Shown here: one piece after another, positions 26,378-36,040 of the stretch
How positions within the stretch are numbered: position 1 is the first letter of the stretch
How the letters are laid out: the number at the start of each line of letters is the position of its first letter
NCBI GenBank assembly: GCA_003225295.1
Contig: QHYZ01000063.1
Location: 50,733-114,732, forward strand
Direction: 5' to 3'
DNA: 64,000 nucleotides
Origin: Acidobacteriota bacterium
GTDB taxonomy: Bacteria > Acidobacteriota > Terriglobia > Acidiferrales > UBA7541
The notes under the pieces: generated by a model
Told to the model about the DNA's origin: nothing
Database searches by the model: none
The model's input: the letters and a program-made list of their open reading frames with translations, nothing else
Position numbers and translations under genes: made by a program

Positions 26378-26983
26378 TTATTTCGTTGCGAAAGGAGCAG
26401 TATGCCCCCACTGACCGGCCATAACAAACTCGGCCATCGGCTTGCGTGTCCGGGGTGCCATCTCGCGATCCTGTAAAGGCGGTGGCAAGGAAGCTGGATC
26501 GCCCGGGTAGCCCAGGGCGATCGCGGCGATGGCTTCCCATCCCGCGGGAATCCCAAACAATTGGCGCGCTTTTTCCGGATCAAATCCGGCCATCTGGTGG
26601 ACGGCCAATCCCTCGGCGGTCGCTTCCACGGAGAGCAAGGCCGTTGCCGCGCCAAGGTCGTATTGAGCGTTGCGGTTGGGGGCGTTGTTCTTCGCAAACG
26701 CCAGTTCCGCCACGGCGATCGCCATCACCGGAGCGCTCTTGGCCCAATTGGCATTGAATTCCACAAGGACGCTCAGCATTCTCTCAAAGCTGTCCTGTTC
26801 GTCTCTGGTCGCCACGAGATACGCCCAGGGCTGCTCGTTATAACTCGAGGGCGCCCACCGGGCCGCCTCGAAAAGGCTGCGTAGAACGTTTTGTGGAACA
26901 GACTTACTAGCGAAAGCGCGCGGGCTCCAACGCTCGCGAATTAGCTCGTGGACTGGATAATCAGTAGGGGCTGGTTTGTGCAT
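26378..26983 (-). CDS. Nitroreductase family protein
   Basis: 201 aa from the ATG at 26983 (GGAAAGAG upstream). FMN-binding segments are visible: RWSPRAFASKSV (N-terminal Arg-Ser motif), RWAPSSYNEQPWAYLVA and LGYPGDPASLP near the C-terminus. Such enzymes use NAD(P)H to reduce nitro groups, quinones or enals. It sits in a minus-strand block with MarR, YceI and DedA-rhodanese genes, which suggests a response to electrophilic or redox stress. Confidence 0.9.
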   Translation of the reverse strand: MHKPAPTDYPVHELIRERWSPRAFASKSVPQNVLRSLFEAARWAPSSYNEQPWAYLVATRDEQDSFERMLSVLVEFNANWAKSAPVMAIAVAELAFAKNNAPNRNAQYDLGAATALLSVEATAEGLAVHQMAGFDPEKARQLFGIPAGWEAIAAIALGYPGDPASLPPPLQDREMAPRTRKPMAEFVMAGQWGHTAPFATK

Positions 26984-27092
26984 GATTTCGATCTCTTTCC
27001 TTGGCAGACCTTGGTTAGATGATTCAAGCCCAGCGGGCCGGTGCATTCACACCACCCGCCCTTTTTCGGAAACCGCACCGGACATAGCCTTG

Positions 27093-27716
27093 TTAGTTAG
27101 CGGATTTCGCCGGCGCTTGTTTGATCATTTCCGCGTCGATGGTGATATTGACATCGTCACCGACGACCACACCGCCGTTGTCCAAGGTGGCGTTCCACTT
27201 CACGCCGAAGTCCTGGCGGTTGATTCTTGACGAGGCGCTGACCGCGACCCGTTGATTGCCCCAGGGATCTTTCATCGGAGCCGTCGGACCTTCAACGTCG
27301 AGCACGACTTCCTTGGTGGTGCCGCGAATGGTGAGATCACCGGTGACTCTGAGCTTTCCGGGAGCGATCTGTTCGACCTTCTTGGATTTGAAAGTCATGG
27401 TGGGGAAGTGCGCAACGTCAAAGAATTTGTCGCTGCGCAGATCGTTGTCACGGGCGGGCTCGCGCGTATCCACGGTCGAGACGTCAATGGTGACGTCAAG
27501 GGTGGATTTGGTGACGTCTTTGTCGTCCAGCACAAGCGTGCCGTTGACCTTGCTGAAAGCTCCGCGTACGGTGGAGATGGCCATATGACGAACCGAAAAC
27601 TGCGCGGACGAATGCTGCGGATCAAGCTTCCACTCGGAGGTGGCCGCGCCGGCAGTCAGTGACAGAACGGCTGCGAGCCCCGCGGCTACTGCGATTCGAG
27701 ATAAATAGTTTTCCAT
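27093..27716 (-). CDS. YceI family periplasmic lipid-binding protein
   Basis: 207 aa from the ATG at 27716 with a strong GAGAAGGAG site. A signal peptide precedes the lipocalin-like YceI barrel (SEWKLDPQHSSAQFSVRHMA, then VRGAFSKVNGTLVLDD, and LTIRGTTKEVVLDV). Family members bind isoprenoid or quinone-like lipids in the periplasm. It lies 58 bp after marR on the same strand and probably belongs to the same transcript. Confidence 0.92.
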   Translation of the reverse strand: MENYLSRIAVAAGLAAVLSLTAGAATSEWKLDPQHSSAQFSVRHMAISTVRGAFSKVNGTLVLDDKDVTKSTLDVTIDVSTVDTREPARDNDLRSDKFFDVAHFPTMTFKSKKVEQIAPGKLRVTGDLTIRGTTKEVVLDVEGPTAPMKDPWGNQRVAVSASSRINRQDFGVKWNATLDNGGVVVGDDVNITIDAEMIKQAPAKSAN

Positions 27717-27774
27717 GTTCTTCTCCTTCTCGCTTTTTTTGATTGGACATTCGAAATTCGCCCCGAAAGGTCGG

Positions 27775-28236
27775 CTACGCAGGCTTGCGGACGCGGACTT
27801 CTTCGAGCAGATCATAAAGAATCTTAAGGCGTGTGGCCGACATGTGCCGGAACTGGCGCTTATGAAGATTGTGAACCGGCTGGTCGAATGTTTTTAGCAG
27901 GCTGAGTCCTTGCGCAGTGATGCGCGTCTTTACCACGCGGCGATCGTCGGACTGGCGCTCCCTGGTGATCAGGCCGCGCTTTTCCATGCGGTCGAGGAGG
28001 CGCGTCATGTCCGGGTCGTGAGAAATCATACGCTCGCCGATGGCACGGCAAGCCAGGCCACTCGGCTCGGCCCCGCGAAGAATGCGCAGGACGTTGTATT
28101 GCGCACCCGTAAGCCCCGCGGCTTTCAAAAGCTGTTCTGCTTCCTGGCCGAGGGTGTCGGCTGTTTGCAAGAGCGACACAAAAACGCATTTCTCCAGGGA
28201 GAAGGAAGAACTGGAGAGTTTGAACCGCAGGCTCAC
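27775..28236 (-). CDS. MarR family transcriptional regulator
   Basis: 153 aa, GTG start. A winged helix spans about residues 45-115 (GLTGAQYNVLRILRGAEPSG, then the recognition region RMISHDPDMTRLLDRMEKRG and the wing ERQSDDRRVVKTRIT). A perfect 18-bp palindrome at 28246-28263 lies 10 bp upstream of its start, the usual place for an autoregulatory operator. A cysteine at residue 17 could sense oxidants, but this is a guess. It likely represses marR-yceI and perhaps the nitroreductase and DedA-rhodanese genes downstream. Confidence 0.9.
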   Translation of the reverse strand: MSLRFKLSSSSFSLEKCVFVSLLQTADTLGQEAEQLLKAAGLTGAQYNVLRILRGAEPSGLACRAIGERMISHDPDMTRLLDRMEKRGLITRERQSDDRRVVKTRITAQGLSLLKTFDQPVHNLHKRQFRHMSATRLKILYDLLEEVRVRKPA

Positions 28237-28245
28237 GCCCCAACA

Positions 28246-28263
28246 TAGTCGTTATAACGACTA
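28246..28263. promoter_or_regulatory. Candidate MarR operator (18-bp perfect palindrome)
   Basis: TAGTCGTTATAACGACTA is self-complementary over all 18 bases and lies 10 bp upstream of the marR start. Length and symmetry fit a MarR dimer site. Confidence 0.7.
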
Positions 28264-28304
28264 ATGTCAAGAGGAAAGAATCCGGCTGAGGCAGGCCGGT
28301 CGGT

Positions 28305-29054
28305 CTATGGCTTCCGCAGCGGCCGAAGGTGGATCTCGCTCAGGAAACCTCGCGGACCTTGTGTGAGGATGGCTTCGACAGCGTGGGCAACATCTTCGGG
28401 GCTCAACGCTTTCGACGAGTCCTTGGGGCCGCGGCCGGAGAATTCCGTGGCCACGCTTCCCGGACAGATCACACTGACGCGGATACCGTGTTCCCGGAGA
28501 TCTTCCGCGAGGCAGCCAGAAAGACCGACGACACCCCATTTGGAGGCGCAATAGATGCCGCCGCCAGCGAATGCGTTTTTGCCGGCCAGAGAACTGATGT
28601 TGACGATGTCGCCCGAACCGCGGCGGATCATGGAAGGCGCCACAGCGCGAGAGAGGAGAAAGACGCTCTTAAGATTGGTATCCAGCACGCGATCCCAATC
28701 GGCCTCGGTTTTTTCGTGGGCCGGGCCGAACAGGCCGATGCCGGCGTTGTTGACGAGGATGGTGATGGGACCTAGCGCGGCCTCCGTGTTGGCAATCAGA
28801 TCGGTAATGTCGGCACCTTTTGTGACGTCGGCTATCTGGGTATGCACGGGCCGGCCGATTCTTGCCAGCCCCCGTGCTGACTCCTCGAGTGCCGCGCGAT
28901 CCCGTCCACAAATTGAAACGGCGGCTCCCAGCATGGCCAGCCGATACGCGATGGCGCGACCGATGCCACGGCTCCCCCCGGTGACAAGCGCCACACCGCC
29001 CCTCAGCGGCTTCCTCACCCGGGAAGCTCCATCTGTTCTGCTTATTACCGCCAT
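28305..29054 (-). CDS. Short-chain dehydrogenase/reductase
   Basis: 249 aa from the ATG at 29054 (GGGAG upstream). It has the Rossmann TGGSRGIGRAIA motif, the NNAG motif in ILVNNAGIGLFG, catalytic Ser in INISSLAGK and YxxxK in YCASKWG. This is a classical NAD(P)H-dependent SDR acting on a small carbonyl or alcohol; the substrate is unknown. It precedes marR by about 70 bp with the palindrome in between, so it is probably a separate transcript. Confidence 0.92.
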   Translation of the reverse strand: MAVISRTDGASRVRKPLRGGVALVTGGSRGIGRAIAYRLAMLGAAVSICGRDRAALEESARGLARIGRPVHTQIADVTKGADITDLIANTEAALGPITILVNNAGIGLFGPAHEKTEADWDRVLDTNLKSVFLLSRAVAPSMIRRGSGDIVNISSLAGKNAFAGGGIYCASKWGVVGLSGCLAEDLREHGIRVSVICPGSVATEFSGRGPKDSSKALSPEDVAHAVEAILTQGPRGFLSEIHLRPLRKP

Positions 29055-29222
29055 GAGAATTCTCCCTCGTAAGGGCCACTCTTTTTGTGCGACACTCATC
29101 CTATCACCAGAGTTTTCCGCAGTACTTGGGGTCCCCTGGTAGCCGTGAGGGAATCAAATAGAAAAGCCGCTATCCGCATGGAGAAATTTCCTCAGGTTAT
29201 CAAGTCAACGAAAGGGAACGTC

Positions 29223-29252
29223 TTGCGGATAGGGTGCGGGTTTCCCTATAAT
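29223..29252 (+). promoter_or_regulatory. Sigma-70 promoter of the TPR gene
   Basis: TTGCGG (29223-29228) and a perfect TATAAT (29247-29252) are 18 bp apart, giving a predicted leader of about 95 nt before the start at 29353. Confidence 0.55.
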
Positions 29253-29352
29253 CCCAGGGTTTTCCGAAACAAAGCGATTCCCGGCAGAAGCATTCTGGGG
29301 TGCACCGGAAGCAGAATACTCAAGCTTGCAGTTTGAGCGAGGAGAAATGGGA

Positions 29353-30723
29353 ATGAACGCAACACGAACATTGTCGGGGCTCGCGATCATGGCAACCCTT
29401 TTCCTGATTGCTGGAAGCCGGCTGGGTGCATTCGCGCAAGCGCCGGCGACGGGTCAGGACGCGGGAGCGGCCAAGGGGCCGAAGTACACACAGGCGGAAT
29501 ATAACGCCGAGCAGGCGTGCGCGGCCGAGAAAGTTCCTGCGGCCATTATCAAGTGTGCGGATGATTTTGTCGCGAAGTATCCAAATTCGGATCTCCTCGT
29601 TTACATCTATCCGCTTTACTATCGCGCTTACACGCAGCTCAAGAATCCTCAAAAGGTGATCGAGTACGCGGACAAGCTGGTGGCGCTGGGTGAAAAGGCG
29701 GAGCCGGGAATCCGGTACGAGGCGCTCTACGCCCGGGCCCTTTCCTACGCCGGCCTCAACATCAAAGAGACGGACTCGGCGGCAAAGGATCTGTCAACCA
29801 AGGGCCGAGAAGCGGCGCTGCTCGGACTGAAGACGCTCGATGAACTAAAAAAGCCTGACACCATGTCCGCCGAGGACTTTGCTAAACAGAAACAGCAGCC
29901 CGCCATTCTCTTCAATTACACTGCAGGCAGCGCGGCGATGACCATGAAGGACTACGCCGCCGCGGTGGCTTCTTTCAAGGCTGTACTGGCGTTGAATCCA
30001 GATGACCCGGTCACCAGTTACAACTTGGGCCGAGCCTACCAAGCCATGTCACCACCGCAGCAAATGGACGCCTTCTGGGCATTCGCGCGGGCGGTAACGG
30101 CGAAGGGCGCAACGGAAGCTCAGTCCAAGCAAATCAAGGGTTATCTGCGCAAGTTGCTGGCCAATTACCAGGGCGGAACCGTTTGCGACAGTCTGACAGA
30201 TGCAGAGCTGAATGAGCTCCTGCAACTCGCCGGAAGCTCGGCAGAGCGTCCCGCCAGCTACTCGTTACCAAGTGCGGCGGACCTCTCTGCCGCCCAGAAG
30301 GACATGACCATTGCGTCGGTAGTCACGGACCTGAAGGCCGGGGGTGACAAGAGCAAATTGACCTGGCTGGCATCCTGCGGCCTGGAGTTTCCCGAAGTGC
30401 CGGGCAAGGTGATCGAAGTCGTGCCCGGTACGGACGCCATCGTTCTGAAGATTGCCTTCGTGACCAACGATGCAGAGTTCGATGCCGCCACCACCCCCAA
30501 CATGGACGTGAAAGTCGTCGTCCAGCCCGAAGCGGCACGCGTGGAAAAGGACAGCGCTGTCCACTTTACGGGCACGCTGACTGCCTACGATCCCGAACCG
30601 GCGTTTTTCCTGCACTGGGAAAAGGCCAAAGTGAAGGAAGAAGATATTCCGAAGGAGAAGGCAGCGCCAAAGAAGCCCGTGCGAAAGCCGGCAGCGAAAA
30701 GGCCAGCAGCAAAACCGAGCTAG
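29353..30723 (+). CDS. Secreted TPR-repeat protein, function unknown
   Basis: 456 aa. The ATG at 29353 has GAGGAG 8 nt upstream; the ATG 6 nt earlier is too close to that site. A signal peptide ends near GAFAQA. Scattered TPR units occupy residues 60-270 (AAVASFKAVLALNPDDPVTSYNLG). The C-terminal third is a beta-rich region ending in a Lys/Pro/Ala tail (KKPVRKPAAKRPAAKPS). The protein is probably periplasmic. A strong hairpin follows the stop. Confidence 0.72.
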   Translation: MNATRTLSGLAIMATLFLIAGSRLGAFAQAPATGQDAGAAKGPKYTQAEYNAEQACAAEKVPAAIIKCADDFVAKYPNSDLLVYIYPLYYRAYTQLKNPQKVIEYADKLVALGEKAEPGIRYEALYARALSYAGLNIKETDSAAKDLSTKGREAALLGLKTLDELKKPDTMSAEDFAKQKQQPAILFNYTAGSAAMTMKDYAAAVASFKAVLALNPDDPVTSYNLGRAYQAMSPPQQMDAFWAFARAVTAKGATEAQSKQIKGYLRKLLANYQGGTVCDSLTDAELNELLQLAGSSAERPASYSLPSAADLSAAQKDMTIASVVTDLKAGGDKSKLTWLASCGLEFPEVPGKVIEVVPGTDAIVLKIAFVTNDAEFDAATTPNMDVKVVVQPEAARVEKDSAVHFTGTLTAYDPEPAFFLHWEKAKVKEEDIPKEKAAPKKPVRKPAAKRPAAKPS

Positions 30724-30756
30724 TCTTCTCCAGCTTCGCTAGACTTGGTTGAGAAC

Positions 30757-30785
30757 ACGGCTCCCCGGCCAATCTGGGGAGCCGT
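30757..30785. terminator. Bidirectional intrinsic terminator
   Basis: ACGGCTCCCC/GGGGAGCCGT forms a perfect 10-bp GC-rich stem with a 9-nt loop between the convergent TPR (ends 30723) and Fis-like (ends 30815) genes. The plus strand after it is T-rich (ATTCGTTCTT). Confidence 0.75.
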
Positions 30786-30814
30786 ATTCGTTCTTGCAAG
30801 TGATTGGAGTTCGG

Positions 30815-31042
30815 TCAGCGCGCATACCGGCGGTGACCGTTCGAATCGAGCTTGTACTCGTCGATCTTGCGGCTCAACGTATTACGGTGAATGCCAAGAA
30901 TTTCGGCAGCGCGGGACTGGTTGCCGTTCGCGCGGTCCAGAACACGTTTGATGAAGCGCTTTTCGAATTCGCCGACCGCTTCTTCAAACAGAATCCCGCG
31001 CTCCACCATCTGATTGACAAGCCCTTCCAATTGATCTTTCAC
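30815..31042 (-). CDS. Fis-type helix-turn-helix protein
   Basis: 75 aa from a GTG at 31042 with GGAG upstream; the open frame extends further but lacks similarity. The C-terminus is a Fis/NtrC-type DNA-binding helix-turn-helix: VLDRANGNQSRAAEILGIHR followed by NTLSRKIDEYKL. The N-terminal half (LEGLVNQMVERGILFEEAV) is helical and probably dimerises. With no AAA+ domain it is a stand-alone nucleoid or regulatory protein. It follows purC by 46 bp on the same strand. Confidence 0.85.
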   Translation of the reverse strand: MKDQLEGLVNQMVERGILFEEAVGEFEKRFIKRVLDRANGNQSRAAEILGIHRNTLSRKIDEYKLDSNGHRRYAR

Positions 31043-31088
31043 GATGGCACGCTCCGCTCGATAACTTATGGTGTGAGGGCCCGGCTTG

Positions 31089-31970
31089 CTAGTCCAATTC
31101 GCGGCCGGCCAGGATGCGATAGGCTTCCCGGTACTTGCCGCGAGTGGCCTCCACGACCTCAGGAGGAAGTTCCGGGCCGGGCGGGGTTTTCGGCCACTGC
31201 ATTCGCTCGAGATAGTCGCGAACAAACTGCTTGTCGAAGGATGCCTGAGGACCGCCGGGGCTGTATTGGGCAGCGGACCAGAAGCGGGAAGAATCGGGCG
31301 TGAGGGCTTCGTCGATCCAGATCAATTGGTTGTTGAGGAGGCCGAACTCGAATTTGGTGTCGGCCAGAATAACGCCGCGTGGCTCGGCATAAGCCGCAGC
31401 GCGGCGGTAGAGTTCCAGGCTCACGCCGCGGACTTTCTCGGCAAGTTCTTTGCCGATGAGTGATGCGGCGTATTCGAAAGAGATGTTTTCGTCGTGGCCG
31501 GTGGCGGCTTTCGTTGCGGGCGTAAAGATGGGCTCTGGCAGCCGGTCGGATTCGCGCAAACCGGCAGGCAGCTGGAGGCCACAGATTTTTCCCGTGGTGC
31601 GATAGTCCTTCCAACCCGAGCCGGAGACGTAACCGCGTGCCACGCATTCAATCGGCAGCGGCTGAGTCTTTCGAACGATCATGGAACGGCCTGTGAGTTC
31701 ATCCTTGAACTTGTCGAAAGGAGGAGGAAATTCAATGGCGCTGAGGACGTGGTTGGGAATTACATCCTCCAACAATTGGAACCAGAAAAGAGAAAGCTGC
31801 GTCAGGACGCGGCCCTTGTCGGGAATCGGCGTGGGCAAAATGACGTCAAAAGCGGAGAGACGATCGGTGGCCACGATGAGGAGCTGGCCGCCGAGATCGT
31901 AGATGTCACGGACCTTGCCACGCGCGGCGGGCAACAGGCCGGCGAAATGCGTTTCGCTCAAAACTCTCAT
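31089..31970 (-). CDS. purC: SAICAR synthase (phosphoribosylaminoimidazole-succinocarboxamide synthase)
   Basis: 293 aa from the ATG at 31970. ATP-binding [20 protein letters not shown] starts the fold, then [14 protein letters not shown] and the C-terminal [11 protein letters not shown] and [13 protein letters not shown]. It condenses aspartate with CAIR in purine synthesis. Length fits the longer yeast-like PurC class. The upstream part of the open frame is not conserved and is left out. Confidence 0.95.
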   Translation of the reverse strand: MRVLSETHFAGLLPAARGKVRDIYDLGGQLLIVATDRLSAFDVILPTPIPDKGRVLTQLSLFWFQLLEDVIPNHVLSAIEFPPPFDKFKDELTGRSMIVRKTQPLPIECVARGYVSGSGWKDYRTTGKICGLQLPAGLRESDRLPEPIFTPATKAATGHDENISFEYAASLIGKELAEKVRGVSLELYRRAAAYAEPRGVILADTKFEFGLLNNQLIWIDEALTPDSSRFWSAAQYSPGGPQASFDKQFVRDYLERMQWPKTPPGPELPPEVVEATRGKYREAYRILAGRELD

Positions 31971-32179
31971 GGCAGGAGTAGCTGGCACGGAGAAGTTCTC
32001 CCGACAAAGTGAGAAGCATTCTAGCGCAGCGCAACGCGAAGTCAAAGGGACGCGAGTGGAATTTTTGCGAAACGACATAAGAAAAAATTATGCAGCTTGC
32101 CGTGAGGGAAGTGGCCGGGGCGTCGCATTCCTTCGCGCTGGACCAGGCTGCCCCTCTGCTTGTCAAATGCGGAGCCAAT

Positions 32180-35100
32180 TTAGGCTGCGGAGGCTGCCGC
32201 GGCATGCTGCTTTGGCGCCGACGATTCCGGTTCTTCCCAGCGCACACTGACGAGTTTCGAGACGCCGGGCTCCTGCATCGTTACGCCGTAAAGCACACTG
32301 CCCATCTCCATGGTCTTGCGGTTGTGCGTGACGATGATGAACTGCGTCTGGCCGCTCATCTCGCCGATCAGGCGCGTGAAGCGCCCGACGTTGGCTTCAT
32401 CGAGCGGCGCATCGACTTCATCAAGGATGCAGAACGGGCTTGGCTGGTAGCGGAAGATGGCAATGAGCAGCGCCAGCGCAGTCATGGCCTTTTCGCCGCC
32501 CGAGAGCAACAACACGTTTTGCAGCCGCTTGCCTGGAGGTGAAGCGACGATGTCGATGCCGGCGTCGCCGGAGCTGTCCGGCTCGGTCAGACGCATCTCC
32601 GCCATGCCGCCGCCGAAAATGGTGTGGAAGGCTTCGGAGAAGTTCTTGTTGATGGCGTGGAAGGCGTGCTCAAACTTTTCCTTGGTGGCGAAGTCGAGCT
32701 CGGCAATGGCCTGCTGGGTGTCCGCAATCGACTGCAAAAGATCGTCGCGCTCGCGCGTCAGGAATGTGAAGCGCTGCTCGCACTCGTTGAACTCTTCGAG
32801 CGCCATCATGTTAACGGGGCCCATCGATTCTATGCGCTGCTTCATCTCGCGGTAGTTGGTTTCAGCGATGGCCAGCTCTTCGCCGGACATGAAGGCCGCT
32901 TCTGTGGCGATCAGATCCTCTGGCTGCGCGTTTACCTCGCCCATACACGTTTCGCGCAAGTGCTGACGGTCAGAGTCATTCTTGGCTCGGTCAACTTCCG
33001 CGTGGCTGCGCTGCTCGCGAACTTCCTGCAGCGACTGACGGCCCATGCGCAGGTGGTCTTCCATCTGCGTGACGCGCGTGCGGGCCGCGTCCCATTCCTG
33101 CTCAAGCTCCCGCTGGCGGATTTCCAGGCGCAGCTTTTCGCCGCGCAGATCATCGAGCTGCAGGGCGAGCTCTTTGCTCTGCCGGGCCAGGGCGGCGGTT
33201 TCGTCGCCGATGGACGTCACTTGCTGTTGGAGAGCGACTTCGCGGCGTTCGAGCTCGGCGCGCTCTTCGTTCAACCGAGCGGCCAGAGCTTCGGCGGCCA
33301 TGAGCCGCTCATTCATCGCGGCGAATGCGGCGCGACCGGCGGCAAGTTCGTTCTGTTCCGATTGGATGGACCCGCGAAGCTGGACGAGTGCCTCCGCAAG
33401 ACGCACGCTTTCGGCGTCGGCTTCGGCGCGGCTTAGCGCGGCGGCGGTATGCTGGTTCTTTGCGCGCTCGGCACGCTGCCGCGTGTTTTCCACGTCCAGG
33501 CGGATATGCTTGAGTTCGTTCTGGCAGGTGGTGAGTTCCAGCCCGAGGCGGGCAAGTTCACTCTGCATTTGCCCGTGGCGGTGCATGGCGGAGATGGCTT
33601 CGCGCTCCGCTTCGCGTTGCTGCTCATCGATATCGGTGAGGGCTTGCTCGGTTGCACGCAACTCGGCAGCGGCGGCCTCCAGCACGGCCTGTTTTTCGCT
33701 CACCTGATGCTCAAGTTGCATCACTTCCGCGTCCAGGGCCCGCAATTCGCGCTTCATCCCCAGCGGGCCCGCTTCATCGGGGCGGCCGCCTGTGACCATG
33801 CGGCCCTGGTAGCAGGTGCCGTCGGGCGTAACGAAGGCGTATTGTGAATTTTCCCGTGCCAATTTCTCCGCCGACGCCGTGCTGTCCGTCAAATACGCCG
33901 AGCGCAGCCGTGGCAGGAATTGTTTTGCCGCCGCACCAAGCGGATCGCGGAACTCCACCAGCTTGTCGAACCGCGCGATCACCCCGTCTTCCGCCCGGAA
34001 GTTCGCGATGGGCTGGTATTCGGAACTGAGGCGCAGATTTCGGAGCGAATCCACAAAGAACGTTGCCCGTCCACCCACTTCATCGCGCAGCATGGAAACG
34101 CCGACCCGCGCGTGCTCGTAGGTTTCGACGACGACGTATTCCAGTTCGTCGCGCAGGTACTGCTCGATGGCGGCTTCGTGCTGTTCCTCGACTTCGGCAT
34201 AATCGGCCAGCACGCCGACGGCGCGAAAATCCTTCCCGCCGCGGCGTTCGCTGGCGGCAAAAAGCTTCTGCACGGCGTCCGCAGTGTAGGAGCGATCGTT
34301 CAGGATTTGCGTGAGCGTCGAATGCCGAGCGCGAATCCCCGCCAACGAATCGCGGAGCGCAGCGGCCTCCTTCGACAGGGTATCGCGCTGCTCCCGGAAT
34401 CCGGTGATCTTGGCTTGAAGCTCGGCGGCGCTTTGCTTCAGCGCATTGAGTTGACCGGTCGCGGATTCATGATTGTAAGCGGCGCGCTCGGCATCATCGC
34501 GCGCGCGCATCGAAGTTTCCAACAAATCGTGCTCTCTTGCTTCGAGCTTTCGCAGTGCTTCGCCCTGGTGCACCAGCGCCTCTTCGGCTTGCTTCTGCTC
34601 GCCATGGAGACGCAGCAGGCTCTCGCCGGCTTCCGATGAGGATTGCCGCAGTGCTTCGACCCGTGCTTCGGATTCGCCAATCTGGGCGGCCCGGGACTCG
34701 GCGCGTTTCGCAAGCTCTTCCACGTGAGCGGTTAAGACGCCCGACTCTTCCCGCAGGAGCGTAACCGCCTGAATCTGCGAGGCACTTCGCGATTCCCATT
34801 CGGCGGCCTGCGCTGTGGCTTGCGCCAATTCCACATCGACCTGGGCGTCACGCCCGGCGAGCTCCTCGGCACGCTGCCGGTTGAAGGCGATGCGATTTTC
34901 GCTGCGGTCGACTTCGAGCGCAGTGAGATTCATGACATTCTGGTTCTGCCGGATCTCAGCATCCAGTTCATAAATTCGATGGTTCAGCCGGTCCTGTTCC
35001 CCTTCCTGCTGTTGGATGGCAGTGGCGCGCTGCAATTCGGCGGCGTTCAGTCCTTCGAGCTGCTTCGCGACGCGCTCGGCTTCGGCCTCGAGCTCGCGGG

Positions 35101-36040
35101 CCTTGCCCGCCAGCATTTGACGAACGATTCCGCGCATTTGATCGCGGATTTCGGAATAGCGGCGCGCTTTGGCGGCCTGGCGCTTCAACGAGCCGAGCTG
35201 TTTCTCGACTTCCACCACGATGTCATTGACACGCGAGAGATTCACCTTGGAGGATTCCAGCTTGGCTTCCGCAAGCCGCTTCTTGGTTTTGAATTTGGTG
35301 ACACCAGCGGCTTCTTCGATGATGGCGCGACGCTCCATGGGCTTGGTGGAGAGAATCAGTCCGATGCGGCCCTGTTCGATGATGGCGTAAGAGTCCGGCC
35401 CCAGGCCCACGCCCATGAACATTTCTTGGATATCGCGGAGCCTTCCCACACGGCCATTGATCAGGTATTCGCTTTGGCCGGAACGATAGAGCCGCCGGCT
35501 GACCACGACTTCGCCCGGTTTCATGGCCAAAACCAGCTTGTCTAACGACTTTTTCTTCCGTTTGAACTTGCCACCGGGTTCAGCTGGGGATGGAGCTGAA
35601 CCTTCAGTGGCTTCTTCTTGCGTTTCGGGGGTCTCGGCGGGGTCAGGCGAGGGAATTTCGGTCGTATCGGTCAAGCCGGAGGCTTCTTCGTTTTCGGTGG
35701 CAAGGGACGTAGCATCCGCTCCAGAGTCTGACGCCGCGCTTGCCATGACGAAGCGGGCCGCTTCGGCCAGCTCGGGATCCTCCATGGTGATGGTGACTTC
35801 GGCGAGTCCCAGCGGAGGGCGCTTGGTGGTCCCATTAAAAATGCAATCGGCCATGCGCTCGGCGCGAAGTGATTTGTGGCTCTGCTCGCCGAGAACCCAC
35901 GAAATGGCATCCACAACGTTGGATTTGCCACAGCCGTTCGGCCCGACGATGCAGGTCGTGCCGGACCCGCTGAATGTGACTATGGTGCGCTCACAAAACG
36001 ATTTAAAGCCAACGATTTCGACTTTTCGCAGCTTCAGCAA
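32180..36040 (-). CDS. smc: Chromosome segregation SMC protein
   Basis: 1286 aa, about 100 longer than B. subtilis SMC. The N-terminal head has Walker A VGPNGCGKSN. Two long coiled coils flank a hinge around residues 540-690 (VGVLADYAEVEEQHEAAIEQ). The C-terminal head has signature LLSGGEKAMTALALL and Walker B FCILDEVDAPLDEANV. An acidic, Glu/Pro/Ser/Thr-rich insertion, then a Lys cluster (FKRKKKS), occupies roughly residues 100-170 inside the N-terminal head. It condenses and organises sister chromosomes with ScpA/ScpB, which are not in this window. Confidence 0.96.
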   Translation of the reverse strand: MLKLRKVEIVGFKSFCERTIVTFSGSGTTCIVGPNGCGKSNVVDAISWVLGEQSHKSLRAERMADCIFNGTTKRPPLGLAEVTITMEDPELAEAARFVMASAASDSGADATSLATENEEASGLTDTTEIPSPDPAETPETQEEATEGSAPSPAEPGGKFKRKKKSLDKLVLAMKPGEVVVSRRLYRSGQSEYLINGRVGRLRDIQEMFMGVGLGPDSYAIIEQGRIGLILSTKPMERRAIIEEAAGVTKFKTKKRLAEAKLESSKVNLSRVNDIVVEVEKQLGSLKRQAAKARRYSEIRDQMRGIVRQMLAGKARELEAEAERVAKQLEGLNAAELQRATAIQQQEGEQDRLNHRIYELDAEIRQNQNVMNLTALEVDRSENRIAFNRQRAEELAGRDAQVDVELAQATAQAAEWESRSASQIQAVTLLREESGVLTAHVEELAKRAESRAAQIGESEARVEALRQSSSEAGESLLRLHGEQKQAEEALVHQGEALRKLEAREHDLLETSMRARDDAERAAYNHESATGQLNALKQSAAELQAKITGFREQRDTLSKEAAALRDSLAGIRARHSTLTQILNDRSYTADAVQKLFAASERRGGKDFRAVGVLADYAEVEEQHEAAIEQYLRDELEYVVVETYEHARVGVSMLRDEVGGRATFFVDSLRNLRLSSEYQPIANFRAEDGVIARFDKLVEFRDPLGAAAKQFLPRLRSAYLTDSTASAEKLARENSQYAFVTPDGTCYQGRMVTGGRPDEAGPLGMKRELRALDAEVMQLEHQVSEKQAVLEAAAAELRATEQALTDIDEQQREAEREAISAMHRHGQMQSELARLGLELTTCQNELKHIRLDVENTRQRAERAKNQHTAAALSRAEADAESVRLAEALVQLRGSIQSEQNELAAGRAAFAAMNERLMAAEALAARLNEERAELERREVALQQQVTSIGDETAALARQSKELALQLDDLRGEKLRLEIRQRELEQEWDAARTRVTQMEDHLRMGRQSLQEVREQRSHAEVDRAKNDSDRQHLRETCMGEVNAQPEDLIATEAAFMSGEELAIAETNYREMKQRIESMGPVNMMALEEFNECEQRFTFLTRERDDLLQSIADTQQAIAELDFATKEKFEHAFHAINKNFSEAFHTIFGGGMAEMRLTEPDSSGDAGIDIVASPPGKRLQNVLLLSGGEKAMTALALLIAIFRYQPSPFCILDEVDAPLDEANVGRFTRLIGEMSGQTQFIIVTHNRKTMEMGSVLYGVTMQEPGVSKLVSVRWEEPESSAPKQHAAAASAA

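Noticed and set aside
27038..27081. Terminator between yceI and the nitroreductase gene
   Set aside because: CCGGTGC/GCACCGG pairs across a 30-nt loop with no T-run on the relevant strand, which is too weak to claim.
32624..35545. Long plus-strand frames (32624-33436, 34820-35545)
   Set aside because: They are antisense to smc coiled-coil regions; repetitive heptads produce open frames on the other strand.
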